A program made the position numbers and the translations under genes. Below the pieces are notes generated by a model. The model was not told where the DNA came from and did not search any database. It saw nothing but the letters and a program-made list of their open reading frames with translations. A stretch of DNA of 64,000 bases from Glandiceps talaboti (lineage: Eukaryota; Hemichordata; Enteropneusta; Spengelidae): the NCBI RefSeq assembly GCF_964340395.1, contig NC_135556.1, forward strand, positions 10,516,001 to 10,580,000, written 5' to 3'. Below are positions 49,756 through 63,971 of this stretch, piece after piece. Within the stretch, counting starts at the first letter, position 1; every line of letters begins with the position of its first letter.

Positions 49756-50312
49756 TGCAGGTTCATGCTCAATGTACCACATCAATGCCAGTCAATCGAT
49801 TAATTACATTTTCATTATTTATATATTTACAATATAGTATATCAACTTTATATTAATTTGGGATAAAACCTAAGATTTTCTCAATAACCGATAACACCTT
49901 TCACTATTCTTTTACTTTTTTCAGCCTTACCTACAGAACTGTATTTTCCAGATGTACGTTTTGGTGACGTCAGAAGTGAAACGGTCAGCAACAACAAAGT
50001 AGTCATCTAATAGAAATAAGAGAAAAGGTAAACGCTACTTTCAATGTATATCTTCAAGTTGGCCATTTCTAATAACTTTTTCTGTTAGCATTGATTACAA
50101 ATCAATATATCTTGTGCAGTATCATTTTATCATTCACACCTAAAACCCAGTAAATACTGTTTTTCCCAACATGTACAGACGAATACCACCGCAATAGAGA
50201 GAGAGGGTTACTTGTGTGTGTACACGCACGTTTCTGTGTTGATCAATAACGAGTTCATAACCTTTCTCAAGGTTGGCATGACAACGGTCATAGTCTGTGA
50301 CAACCTAGATAC

Positions 50313-50343
<31 letters not shown>

Positions 50344-50637
50344 TGTATGTATGTATGTATGTATGTATGTATGTATGTATGTATGTATGTATGTATGTAT
50401 GTATGTATGTATGTATGTATGTATGTATGTATGTGTGTATGTATGTGTGTGTGTATGTATGTATGTGTGTGTATGTATGTGTGTGTGTGTATGTATGTTT
50501 GTATGTATGTATGTATGTATGTATGTATGTATGTATGTATGTATGTATGTATGTATGTATGTATGTATGTATGTATGTATGTATGTATGTATGTATGTAT
50601 GTATGTATGTATGTATGTATGTATGTATGTATGTATG

Positions 50638-50667
<30 letters not shown>
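50313..50667. repeat. (TATG)n microsatellite, 355 bp
   Basis: Long TATG array with a TGTG-rich interruption at 50432-50495. The 117-190 codon open frames over it (Tyr-Val-Cys-Met and Ile-His-Thr-Tyr) are repeat translations. Confidence 0.98.
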
Positions 50668-50668
<1 letters not shown>

Positions 50669-50952
50669 GCTTATGTCTATATCTGTCTGTTTGTTTGTCT
50701 GTATATTTATGTGTCGTAGTATTGTTAGTCAAAGTCTTACCAGAAATTGTGACGACTCCCGTTCTTTTCTCATATTTATTCTAAAAGCCAGAAAAGTGAA
50801 TGTTCCAAGGAACTCCACACGTCTTCTTTTAAAACAGTCTATAAGTCTATATCCTGTTTTATCGTCATAAGTTTACGATATTAAGACATCTTCACCTAAT
50901 TAAAACTTTCTTTCAGACTTGGAGATGCTGGACACCATTTTGTTCGTTTATT

Positions 50953-51121
<169 letters not shown>

Positions 51122-51604
51122 GGATCTCTTCTGGCATTGTTCAAACAGTTGATTGCATAGTAAGGATTTCCAAATTTTTCATACGTATAATAAATTACGT
51201 CATCGGGATCGTCCATAAGTTATATATAAATACCAGGTTTCCTTTATTAAGTAGAATACTGTTAGTACCTTTTAAATATGCAGCAAAAACTGCATCCAAA
51301 ACGCATAAACTCATCAGCTTGTGTCCCTTTAAGGATGCCGAGGGATATAAGATGGACGTCTACGAGCCTCAAGCATTACGTAAGGTACAAAAGAGAAGAT
51401 TGCCGATATGTCAGGCAGCTCTGTAGTTGTCTGAGCCGATATCAACAAAAGCTTTATTCCTGGTTATAGAGACATTGGCATTTACATGTCAAACAATATT
51501 TGAATGCTGTTTGGACCTCGACGACAACATATGGAAATTATGCATTATATATCTACAAATATGAATGTTTAAAGATGGCCATAGGATGAAGAATGGATAT
51601 TTAG

Positions 51605-51730
51605 GCTGGATTTTTAATTGATAAAACAACTTTGATATATTTTTTTTTAAAAAGTGGAATTACTTGTCCGTGTTTGTAACTCAATAATGGCAGAAAAGGC
51701 CCAAAATATGTGTAAAAAATTCTACAAAGT
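51605..51730. repeat. Dispersed repeat, copy 1 (related to 63250-63370)
   Basis: This copy contains GGATTTTTAATTGATAAAAC and, further on, TTTGTAACTCAATAAT. The copy near 63256 has GGATTTTTTATTCATAAAAC and TTTGTAGCTCAATAAT in the same order and spacing. It is an unclassified dispersed family. Its start resembles the hairpin element at 24086-24188. Confidence 0.55.
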
Positions 51731-52263
51731 TTACAAATCATTTTCTGTAAGCTTACGTACAATAACAATATGTATTTCATTTGCAAACATGGAATTAGTC
51801 TATTATATATGTTGTTCTGTGTTGTTTGCAATGGTTGAACCCCCCCCCCCTCCCCAACAGAGTTGTTTTTATTGATTAAAACTTAAAATCAATACATATT
51901 TGTATAAGTATGGTCAGAGCACAAGGGGTTACAGACAAAACAGCATTGCTTGTAGTACACAAACTAATGTATAATGTCTACTTTAGAGAGTTGCGAATGA
52001 CTATAGTTTCAAAACAAATACTGAATAACAGTATCAATACCAATACCAATATCTCCTGACCGAATGGTGCGGTTGTTGTCAGTAAAGAAAACGCAGCGTT
52101 GCGTATCAATGGGCTTCCCTAATTATAGTCTTGAAGCCACTGATTTGAAGCCATGATACAATACGCGAAGTAAAAGTGAAGACAAATTCCATTGTCTTTC
52201 AAGGTCAAACACTGTTCTTCAAAAAAAACCATCTTAGCTAGAAAGATAAATGGACACGACTAA

Positions 52264-52651
52264 GGGGCAACATCAAAAGTTCAATATAATATATCTAACT
52301 TAATTGCTTAAGTTTGGGGGTGGGGGGTTGGGGGTGGGGGGTTGGCCAAATTAATTTCTCAACCGTCAAAAACGATTTAACGTCATACTTGGCAAATTTA
52401 GTACAATTTCAAGGCTGCTTTCACCTATAAAACTGTGTACACTCGGTCCGATTTATCAGCGGTACGCGGTTAAAATGGTTTTCTGTTTTTATTTATAATT
52501 CAGTAGTATATTGGTACGTTGTTTGAAAGTGGAAGTATACAGTATGAGTCTGAAACGATTTTCAATTTAGGTCAGTTAAGTTAGATGGGGTCTGGGACCT
52601 AACTTAAGCAATTAAGTTAGATATATCATATTGAACTTTTGATATTGCCCC
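52264..52651. mobile_element. Harbinger-type MITE with 51 bp terminal inverted repeats
   Basis: The left end (52264-52314) begins GGGGCAACATCAAAAGTTCA. The right end (52601-52651) is its inverse, with only two differences in 51 positions. The element is flanked on both sides by TAA (52261-52263 and 52652-52654), a 3 bp target duplication. TIRs starting with G runs and TAA/TTA duplications are the hallmark of PIF/Harbinger elements. At 388 bp with no open frame, it is a non-autonomous MITE. The near identity of the ends suggests recent insertion. Its interior carries a strong G-quadruplex motif. Confidence 0.85.
52316..52341 (+). other. G-quadruplex motif inside the MITE
   Basis: Four G runs of 5, 6, 5 and 6 separated by T, TT and T. 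Such very short loops favour a stable parallel quadruplex in single-stranded DNA or RNA. Confidence 0.8.
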
Positions 52652-52715
52652 TAACGCCCTTTGAACATAATCCATTTAAACGTTATATAATTGGGGCTTT
52701 TCAAGTGATATTCTG

Positions 52716-52716
52716 C

Positions 52717-52789
<73 letters not shown>

Positions 52790-52811
52790 ATGTCTGTCTG
52801 TCTATCTGTCT
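52716..52811. repeat. (CTGT)n microsatellite
   Basis: About 95 bp of CTGT units just outside the MITE. Confidence 0.98.
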
Positions 52812-53566
52812 CGCTTCTAAGTATTAAAGTATATATACACAAATATGTATATGCAAATATATTCATATATATATAAATGTATATGCACAGTATATATATA
52901 TATATGAAAGTCCCGCATTGTGAAATGCTCTATGGGCGTAATCTCTTGACATAGTCCAACTACGCTTGAAGGAAGGGGCATGTTTGCAACACGCTTTATT
53001 TGTTTAAATGCTGTCGTCGCCGAGAACCAGTTCCACTCGGCTGACAGTGTCCGCAACCCATGTATGCATTGTAAAGTAGACCAGAACATGCTTTGTTATG
53101 TGTACCGGGTCTAAAAGAAGACGAACAGTGCAAGATGTTAGCTTTATGAATGACTGCATCGTACATCAACTACTTTAGGGCGTTGAAGGTAAAGTGAGCA
53201 CTAGGACAGTCTGCAATCGTCGAAAGTCTGTCTGATAATGACGATTTGGGTCATAGATACGCACTCTACGCTCTAAATTTTATTTTGAGACTCAAAGAGA
53301 GTGAAAATATTTTAATTACAGCTGCATTATCTGATTGGGTGATCTTCAAAAGTAATTTCGGTTTTTTGTGTGTTTTGTGTAATTTTTTAGTGTATGAACT
53401 GGTTCTCGAAATAAATCATCATTATTGTTGTTATTATTATTATTATTAAAATTAGTATTATATAATATTATTTAATTATTATAAATAACATATACATACA
53501 TGATATATCAAACGTGCCAATATTATAACACCAACGTAATACTTGAATGCGTAGGCTTCCATACAT

Positions 53567-53570
53567 ACAT

Positions 53571-53632
<62 letters not shown>

Positions 53633-53657
53633 GGACGGACGGACGGACGGACGGACG

Positions 53658-53693
<36 letters not shown>

Positions 53694-53702
53694 TACAGAC
53701 AT

Positions 53703-53747
<45 letters not shown>

Positions 53748-53786
53748 GACACACACAGACATACATACATACATACATACATACAT

Positions 53787-53821
<35 letters not shown>

Positions 53822-53834
53822 TACATACATACAT

Positions 53835-53899
<65 letters not shown>

Positions 53900-53900
53900 T
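53567..53900. repeat. Compound (ACAG)n-(ACGG)n-(CATA)n-(CA)n array
   Basis: ACAG repeats with a central ACGG block (53629-53663), then CATA and CA blocks. No gene; the 119-155 codon frames are repeat products. Confidence 0.98.
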
Positions 53901-53904
53901 TTAT

Positions 53905-56762
53905 AAAATTTGAGATTTATCCAAGCAACCAACAAACTATTCCGTGTAAGTATAATTGTCAGCGATGAATGTGTCCTCAGCTTTTGGAAGCACGCGACTT
54001 TATTTTTTACAAAAATCGTCGACGCGCCAGTGAATGGTGTGTGTTTCTACGACTTGACTCGACCATTCACATTACACACGCGTGTCTGTGTAATGCTTAA
54101 GGTAATATGAGAGGAAGTGTGGGGTAACACCATGCATTATTCCGCATCGTTTTAATGTGGCGCCCGATAGAAAAGTTATCATAATAGTTTTTTCCGTTTA
54201 AAAAGACAGAGAGAGAGAGAGAAATAGGAAATGATTGGATAAAGCGGCTTGCTTTATAGCGCCCTACTATCCATGATCCACAGTACAGCATTATCTGTAC
54301 AGGAAACGGGTCAAGTGTGGCACGCTGCAATATCCAAGTTTGTTGTACAGTACCAACAATACATTTTCAATCAATTCTTTGTGTTGCTGTAATGAAAACT
54401 CACCAACCTTGGTTTCCTTACGTTCGGTTGAAAACAATGCTTTTCGCATTATAGACCTTTCTCTGATAAAGCCTTTTCTAACAACAACGGCGAAGAAAAT
54501 TCTAATTCTTTTTAGGTAGATGTATCAAGGGATAGCTTGAGGTAGTGATCCTTGTAAAAAGGGCAGATAAGATGGAAGTCTACTTTTTTTCTGGGTATTA
54601 TTAGAGAATGGCTACACAGTGGTGACACTTTTCGTTAGCTGACCTTAATTGTAATTTTTCCGTACACCAATTCTAAATTAGTCTCTGTATGAGGTTTTAG
54701 GGGACACGACAAAAACATTGGTTGAGATTTTCATGGAAAGAATCGTAAAAATTGATGGTCTATTAGTTTAGCACAGACATACGGAATTCCCCCCAAATTC
54801 AAGGTTGTTTAGCCGCTGTGATCCCTATAGTAGTTAGGTTTGTATTATCATGCCACGACATCGTCCTATCATGTCACTAAAACAAACACTTCACAGGTTA
54901 AATCGTTCCAAAGACACCGATCCAAAAACGCTATAATACAATAATTTTAAAGCAACGTTTTAAGAACGTTTTCGTTTTAAACTGGGTCGTACAATCTGAT
55001 TTTGGGGTATACGTGTTTTGATTGTATAATCATTACGAACTGTGAAGGTCGTCTTGACATTGTGATATGTGACATTAGCTGGGGGTTTTAATACCATTTT
55101 TTGTGTATTTCTGTGCATAATCTGGTTGGGTGTGAATTCGCGGGTTGATCATGACAACTGCCAAATTTGGTGCTACCCGGAGCAGATCTTGGTCATGCAA
55201 AAAAAAAATGTTCCCACCTACGCACGGAGTTAGAACCGTATAGCGCTTCTCCACCTGCGGCTAAAAGTATTTACATTATCTGTAAAGTGGCGTTAAAACA
55301 TTTAGATTCTCATCTGACGACAAAGAAGTTACGAAGAATGGGATGAAAGACGTTCTGGGGTGGGTAGAAGGGAATCAAAGAGTGACAATTCGGTTTGAAC
55401 TGCTCCCTCAGGCGACGAACAGCGTCTCTATGTATTCATTGGTTGCAGAAAGCCACAAACATCGCTATTCAGTAATAAAATATGAGAGCTAATTAGTTCG
55501 AATATTCGTCATAATTAGAGAACATTGAGTGGCTGGAACGTTGCATAAACTTTACCAGGCCAATAACAAAGAACGCACACAGTCATGGTATCAATGTATC
55601 GCTACACCCACGCAGTGGGTATTGAAACCACACGGCCGTTTCGGATAGGGCATAGGTTCGTGGGTGGATGGCAAATCTCATCAGGTGTTCCCTGTGTATG
55701 TTGTATTCTTAATGTAATTGAAATCGTAGTAAAATACCAAAGAGATGGGGTTTTTGTAGATCACAAATCAGTTACGGTGACATCCGATGTCGGTGAAATG
55801 TAATAATAGGTGTGAAAGAATGAATGGTCGAGCCTACTTATACAAATTCACTATCGATCCCCATAATCAGGATTGCTAGCAATAGTTTTGCTACCATTCA
55901 TCATCTTTAACATAGACTTCTGTTATTATCACTTTCAATCTGTCAGAAAAAACCACGAGAAAGCGCTTTATGGAAAGTGTTGCAACTTGCATGTGTATTT
56001 CTAGCATTGTGGTAGTTGTTCCGCACACAACTACCTGTTGGACGTACGTACAACGTTTCGAGTGACACCACTGAGAATTAGAACCGCTATGACCGAGTTC
56101 CATGTTTTCGTTGCAATATCCCTCACAAAATAAAAAATCGTAAGCTAAAAAAAAGGGCGAGAACCCTGGCCTTTGAAAATCCAACCGATTGGGTGCAGTG
56201 GTGTGCCTTATTGACAAAAGTGAACAAATTATGTTGAAATCGCTCGTTTTTTTCCTCTTATCAGTCGCAACCATCACGCACGTGCAGAATCAAGACAGGA
56301 AAGTGTCCTCGTTCGGCTGAAGAATGGTTCCATTATGACATGAATCTGAGATGCCGCGCCGTGTCACACGACAGTCGGCCTCATTAAGCTCACTGATAAC
56401 CATCAAAGAAAGAGTCTGGATTAAGTAATCAATCACAGACGTCAATCAGCTGTGTGGCAAACGTGTTAGCTGTCAACCACCGAGCCCATCATATATTCCT
56501 CAAGACTACCGCAATATCAAACGGCACGACTCCTTCACAATCAAGCACTAAACATGGCTACTTTCTCGACCCACTAAGTCAATCTACCTAGTAATATGTG
56601 TAAACATACTCCACGAAACCAACATCTCAAATACACCTAAAAGAATTTCGAAAAAAAAAGTAAACTCATAACAGTATGGTATCTATCTATTTTCTGTAAT
56701 AACACCTGGTGAGATCTCGTGTCACAGAACATCGATATGCACATTAACGTTTTAGACATTTT

Positions 56763-56802
<40 letters not shown>

Positions 56803-59580
56803 GCAACAACGACAACAACAACAACAACAACAACAGTAAAATACTATAAAATCGTAAGTATAGGCCTACAACATTACTTTTAGAACACAGCAAAGACAAC
56901 ATTTGACGCGCCGGTAATCTCGCGATAAAAGGCGTTCTTTTGATGTTCGGCTTGTATGAACATGTGTTTTGTGTTTTATATTGTGTGGCTGAGATCCCAG
57001 ATTTAGCGTAGATATTGTGTGCCGAGCACCGAGAAATGAAAGCAAAAATAAACTGTTATACAAAAGATGAAATTCGCCAAAAGAACCTCCACGTAAGAGG
57101 GCAATTATGGAAGTATTTTATATGCGTAAAAATCACCAGTTGACACAACGGTGCGATTGCTTTACTGTTTTGTTCAACGTAGTAGCCGTTTGATTACAGT
57201 CCTACATTCGATGCACGTCTTCGATGGCTGGGAAGTCCACAGATGTGCGGTTAAGTTATTTTACAATGTTTCTCGTTACAACGCTCTCGAGATCCATGAA
57301 TTCAAAAAAAAAATCGCTGTCAATCTTTTTTTTTTTGCGTATTATGGTCTGTTCCCCGGGCTCCGCTATTTCAACGTGACTCGAACTATCGAGGTTTTTG
57401 CTTTACACCTCTCTCCATCCACAAACAGTTCGACGAACATGTACACGTGATAGGAAATGAACAGGGCGTGGAATAGGAAAACGCCATGCGACAACTGCTG
57501 TGTGTATTTGATATACACAAAAAGTGCGTATCAAATTGCCTATTCAATGGAAACATTAGCAAGAAAATGAGGACGAGTTTTGTTTAACTTCAAAAAGTCA
57601 CATATTCATGCCCAAAATAACACTATTATTAAACTCCGTTCAAATCAAACACATTGTACATTATGTATGCATATTGTATGTATATCAGTCAGCCTTCAGA
57701 CGTGAAACTGTTTCTCGTTTTCCAGATGTGTTATTCTAGAGAAACTGATGAAAATTCAAGTACTCTTTAATGAAAAGTCGGTCTAATTTTGTCTTTAGAA
57801 GAAAGTCATAAATGTTCCCTCTTCCATCACGACCAACTGACATGATTCTAATTAATAGCGTCAGATGTCAGCGCTCCTCACGAAGTTACATTTTGAAAAG
57901 CATGATTGTGAATATACTTGAAGAGCTTTTTTTTCCTGATTTTCCAACGGTTATTGATATACGGTTCTACGAGTCTCGTGTATAATGATAATGTCATTCC
58001 CTTCGACCACTAAAACCACAACGAATTCGAATCTGCAAGAAAGCAAAAAAAAGAAAGAATTGAAAACGGTCAGTGGTAGATAACGCATCGGTCGGTGCCG
58101 GAGCAGTCAGTAAATGTTCGCATATCCCTGTCTCAGTTACCGTTAGCGTTTCAAACTTAACGAGGAGGGACAAGCTCCCGAACACTTCATTAACGAGTGA
58201 AATACGGCTGTTGTCGTGTACATGTTTCATGAAAAGAGACCGGGGAGAAGCGTAGACGTATATCGAATAGGACAGTTTCTAACAAAGCAACAAGGTCACC
58301 TATGTCGGGTGTTATTGTGACGTCATGATTGAGACATTGTGGTGGCGCTGCTTCGAATAGTGATCTGAAACTGTTATCTGAAGAATTCAAAACCCCTTGT
58401 CCGCTCACTCAGAATAGAAAGCGAACGTGTGTTTAAAACCACAGTGTAATATAACAGTAAACAGGGTTTATGTGAGAGAATGGGTAGCCACACCCAAGTT
58501 CAAGTTTTCCAAAATATTTTTTTTAAAATGATGACGGGAAAGGAGCGGATGCAAGTTTTTCAACATTATCCAAAGTTAACACTGTTATGAAATATTACAT
58601 AAGAACATAATTTGTCTTTTCCAGAGGAGTGTTGTGTCTGTATTTTGACCAAATGACAGCAAAGTCCTTCCCTCCCCCTCAGCGCCGTCTGTATCCGACT
58701 ATGTGTTTGTGTTTGTGTACACGTGTTATACATAATTAATTATAATAGCTATCAACCGTTATGAGCATGCGCAAGTATTTGTATTGCATTGTTTCGCGTA
58801 AGCTGAAATTAATAAGGTTATTTTCTAAAAGTTACACCAACGTTCTACAGATCTACGATTTAATGAACTCCGGTGTGAGAGTGTCAATGTAAATCACCAG
58901 ATAACGTCAATAATTAATTAATAATGACACAGTAAATGTACGGTAAGCTTAATCAGTTATATAATACTATGAGAAGGTGTTGCCAATTTTATCTTAAATC
59001 CGCTGAAATATTGAACATACAATACCAAACGTAGTGGTACTAGTACGCCTTGCCAGGTACATTTTTACACATTTTAACCATTCCATTGTGTGAGGTATGT
59101 GTGGGGTATCAGTGAGAATGTCGTATGTATCAAGGCATTTGACTAAGACATTCTCATAAATACACCGCCTGTATGTGTGTAAGGACAAGTCATTTAGAAA
59201 CGGGTCACGTGATGTCTGCCAATCTCTGCCCTAAACTGACCCTTGCTCTACATGTTTGAAGCAAAGAAAAGAATGTCTAGCGTTGCCTCTTTCAAACAAA
59301 GCCGCCAACTATCATTATTCTTGCCGTCACAGTAAGGTCAACTTGTTGTTTTGTGAAGGGAGATATCACAATTTGCCCGGAGGGAACAACGCAATGTCAT
59401 TAGAATTTCAACACTTGTGGATATGCTTGAAAGCGTAATTGGTATTAATCTACCTAGAGGTTCCTAAACAAATGTTAGTGCTTTATAAGTTGTTAACTTT
59501 AAGACATTGCAGTATGTTACACGCTTTAATACTGTAAATGTCGTACAGAAAACGTAATATTTGACATACCACAAGCACGT
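53905..59580. other. Intergenic, no gene recognised
   Basis: About 5.7 kb of mostly unique sequence. It includes an (ACA)n tract at 56763-56836. Short open frames at 55585-55803, 56277-55891 (minus) and 57151-57450 show no recognisable domain. No RNA gene or transposon hallmark seen. Confidence 0.5.
56763..56836. repeat. (CAA)n triplet tract
   Basis: About 24 CAA/ACA triplets with CAG and CGA interruptions. Confidence 0.97.
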
Positions 59581-59611
59581 TGTATCTAATAATTCGTTCA
59601 GAAATAACCAC

Positions 59612-59625
59612 AGACAGGCAGACAA

Positions 59626-59660
<35 letters not shown>

Positions 59661-59830
59661 GGCAGACAGACAGTCAGTCAGTCAGTCACACAGACTGACA
59701 GATACACAGACACACACACGCATACATACATACATACATACATACATACATACATACATACATACATACATACATACATACATACATACAGACAGACAGA
59801 CAGACAGACGTATTAATGTATATGTGTATG

Positions 59831-59861
<31 letters not shown>

Positions 59862-60050
59862 TTGTATGTATGTATGTATGTATGTATGTATGTATGTACA
59901 TGTATGTATGTATGTATGTATGTATGTACGTACGTACGTACGTACGTACATACGTACGTATAGGGAGGGTGAGAGGGAGAGATGGGTATGTACGTGTGTT
60001 TGCATGCATGCATGCATGTTTGTTTGTTTGTTAGTTTGTTTGTTTGTTTG
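59612..60050. repeat. Compound tetranucleotide array (ACAG, CAGT, CATA, TATG, TACG, TTTG)
   Basis: A succession of ACAG, CAGT, CATA, ACAG, TATG, TACG, a G-rich spacer, CATG and TTTG blocks. The strand bias flips near 59815, where CATA units give way to the complementary TATG, so the array is partly self-complementary. Confidence 0.97.
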
Positions 60051-60507
60051 CTTTCTTGCAGTTGAAATAATTTGCTATAAATATAAATCATATTTAAAAC
60101 CCATCTGTAGATAACAGAAAATTATGACGTTTTCCACTACATTGTAAACAAACTTGGTTTCCTGACTTTCATTTTTCCTGCTGATCCAATAATTACAAAG
60201 AAATGTCACGATATTCTGTACTAATCCTGTGTTACTTTGTTACTAGTTGCAGTTTCAGGCTGTCATTTGAACTTATCCTGAAATAAAACAAAAAAAACCG
60301 ATACAGTTTCTGGACTAGTTCGTTTATGAACAATGCTATATCCATGTTGCTGCTCTCAGAGTGTGTCATCTTAGCAAACATCGTGCGACCTTTGAACTTT
60401 TCCTTCGTTGACATTAAAAAAACTTATTGATGTAGCAAACTGCGCTGTATATTCTCCATGGTAACAGAGTGGTTAACAGGTGGTCGTAATGTTATTACTC
60501 GATGGGC

Positions 60508-61102
<595 letters not shown>

Positions 61103-61663
61103 CAGAGACGAAAATAGAAAGAATGACACACATTGACACGTGCAGAGAGATACCGATACCCCGGTACCGATTGAAACAGATGAGATACTAGTACCTGTTG
61201 ACGTAAGTCTCTTACTTGACACATTTTCTATGTGTTGCTATAAATGACAACTTGTGTATTTGAATAGGGCGTTGTCGTATCCAGTATCTAAAAGTGGAGA
61301 GCTATGATCCTTAAAACGTAAACGCTTATCGAATGGAAATATCCCCAAAGATGTAGTTTTGAATAATATATAATTTTGTGAAAAATGTACACAAACCTGT
61401 CTCCTGGAAAGTCAAGATCAAACCTGTATGGGGAAACCATTTCCTCAGTGTGTTAATAGATAACTTGTATGTACAGATTGGAAAGCTGCTTGAAATTCTA
61501 TTCAAAACTCTTTCCTTTGTCTAGGAAGTATACCCCATGGAAAAAAAAGGTTTGTCTTGTCAGTCGTGGTGGAAAATCTAAATGCCATGAACTGGCCAAC
61601 GAATGTGGCTCGTGTTGTGTGTTTAACGGCTGAGTAGGAGTAGTCTGGATGCCAATATGGTTT

Positions 61664-62429
61664 GTGAGTGGAGGTGTACATGGTAACGATACTGTATAGG
61701 AACTAGACTATGTGAGTGGAGGTGTAAATGGTAATGATACTGTATAGGAACTAGACTAAGTGAGTGGAGGTGTAAATGGTAATGATACTGTATAGGAACT
61801 AGACTATGTGAGTGGAGGTGTAAATGGTAACGATACTGTATAGGAACTAGACTATGTGAGTGGAGGTGTAAATGGTAATGATACTGTATAGGAACTAGAC
61901 TATGTGAGTGTAAATGGTAACGATACTGTATAGGAACTAGACTATGTGAGTGGAGGTGTAAATGGTAACGATACTGTATAGGAACTAGACTATGTGAGTG
62001 GAGGTGTACATGGTAATGATACTGTATAGGAACTAGACTATGTGAGTGGAGGTGTAAATGGTAATGATACCGTATAGGAACTAGACTATGTGAGTGGAGG
62101 TGTAAATGGTAACGATACTGTATAGGAACTAGACTATGTGAGTGGAGGTGTAAATGGTAACGATACTGTATAGGAACTAGACTATGTGAGTGGAGGTGTA
62201 AATGGTAACGATACTGTATAGGAACTAGACTATGTGAGTGGAGGTGTAAATGGTAACGATACTGTATAGGAACCAGACTATGTGAGTGGAGGTGTAAATG
62301 GTAACGATACTGTATAGGAACTAGACTATGTGAGTGGAGGTGTAAATGGTAACGGTACTGTATATATAGGAACCAGACTATGTGAGTGGCGGTGTAAATG
62401 GTAACGATACTGTATAGGAACCAGACTAG
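61664..62429. repeat. 48 bp minisatellite (~16 copies) with an open minus-strand frame
   Basis: The unit is about GTGAGTGGAGGTGTAAATGG + TAACGATACTGTATAGGAAC + TAGACTAT, repeated about 16 times with few substitutions (C/T at TAACG/TAATG, A/C in GTAAATG/GTACATG). One copy lacks 6 bp near 61907 and one has 4 extra bases near 62361. Since 48 is a multiple of three, the minus strand stays open as a 16-residue repeat (HSHSLVPIQYRYHLHL). No start context, splice site or homologous protein supports translation. Confidence 0.95.
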
Positions 62430-62635
62430 AGTAGGAGAGGAATGGGGGATGATAAAGGAGTGGTAGTCACGTAGATGTCCGTTTTCTGAATACATGTTTC
62501 AAATAGCTATTATATCTTTTAAAATGTTCCTAGAATAAGGATCCAGAATTTTATGATAAATACTGTAAGAATGCATGAAGAATTGCCGATGTTTACAAGA
62601 AAAGCTTCAGAACCAGACTATGGCGTATCAATCAA

Positions 62636-62684
62636 TCATTCATTCATTCATTCAACTTTTAATTAATTAATTAATTAATTAATT
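62636..62684. repeat. (ATTC)n and (TTAA)n short tracts
   Basis: Four or five ATTC units followed by six TTAA/AATT units. Confidence 0.95.
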
Positions 62685-62689
62685 TATAA

Positions 62690-63968
62690 TAACCTCTACC
62701 ATACCATAATTGATGGATCGATTAGTTTGTTTTACCATATAGACGTTGGAGAGAGACGTGGTTGTGCGGCTCTACCTAGTTCTACTTACCTCATCGAGTA
62801 AGCAAAACAGTTTCAACGGGGGCAGTCAAAAATAAATAGACACGTAAAGAAAAAGAGAGTATAAAAGCGTAAGTACCAAGCAACAGACAAACTGTAATGT
62901 TACTATGGCAGTACTAAATTGGTGTGTTGCAATAGCAACTTGGTGCCGTGGGGTTAAGAAACGAGTTGTTGAAGTCAACTTCATATGATCATTTCCATGC
63001 ATTGTCTCTAGCGTTCGTAGAACTTTCACTGCGTGTTACCTCGTAGAGTTGGACAGTGAAAGTGAAAGTGGCTTGAAAATGGCTAAGTGGTATCCACCTT
63101 CAGTAACTTCAGTAACTTTCTGGGCACACACTCTCCACAATACTCCCCTATACTATATTAAAACGATGCTTTGCGTCACGTAAAAAGTGTCATTTCTCTT
63201 CATGACATCTAGACCAAGGGAGTGACAATAAGATTTTTTTTAAAGTGGCCATATGGATTTTTTATTCATAAAACAACATGAACACAGAATGCTAAACAAT
63301 ACATACCAAGTCCTTGTTTGTAGCTCAATAATTTGCTAAAAAATTAAAACAAATATGTGTTATTGTGCGGACAACCTAACGAACGTTTCAAACACGTTTC
63401 TATCTTTTGCAATTTATTGAGGTACAAACACAGACTTGGTATATTGTTACGGATGACAAAATACAACTTTTTAATATTCGCTAAGTTTTGATGTTTTGCG
63501 AGGTCGCCGTGAACTCTCAGCTGTCATGAATTAATACTTAGAACAAATGTTTGCATTTCGCGAATACTATTCTTCTAAGATGACAACATTAAGTTATTAA
63601 AAGATCGTTGATGTCGAATAATGACTAATTACAGACAGTTGGAAGAACAATGACGTGATCACATTGTTTAGCTAGTTTTCATATTTGTCAATATCATTTG
63701 CATTGAATTAAGGCGACAGCAACACTTCCGTTTTATTCATTTATGGTGCTGATTATTTTATCACCCAATCATTTGAGTATTGTATATTTTTTGTTTATAA
63801 GAATTTAATGTTGAAATAAAATTATGGATTCATTCTTTGGAAGAGACGGCCTAGACTAGGAGCTTCGATTTTCTCCGTGGCCACTTCTAAATGATCCAGG
63901 TCAACCATGCATATTGTGTGTAGTCTGAGCTAATTCCCTAAAAGTTCAACTTGATCCCGTGTACAGAG

Positions 63969-63970
<2 letters not shown>
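62690..63970. other. Intergenic, no gene recognised
   Basis: AT-rich unique sequence containing the second copy of the dispersed repeat near 63246-63370 (GTGGCCATATGGATTTTTTA, later TTTGTAGCTCAATAAT). No coding exon recognised. Confidence 0.5.
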
Positions 63971-63971
<1 letters not shown>

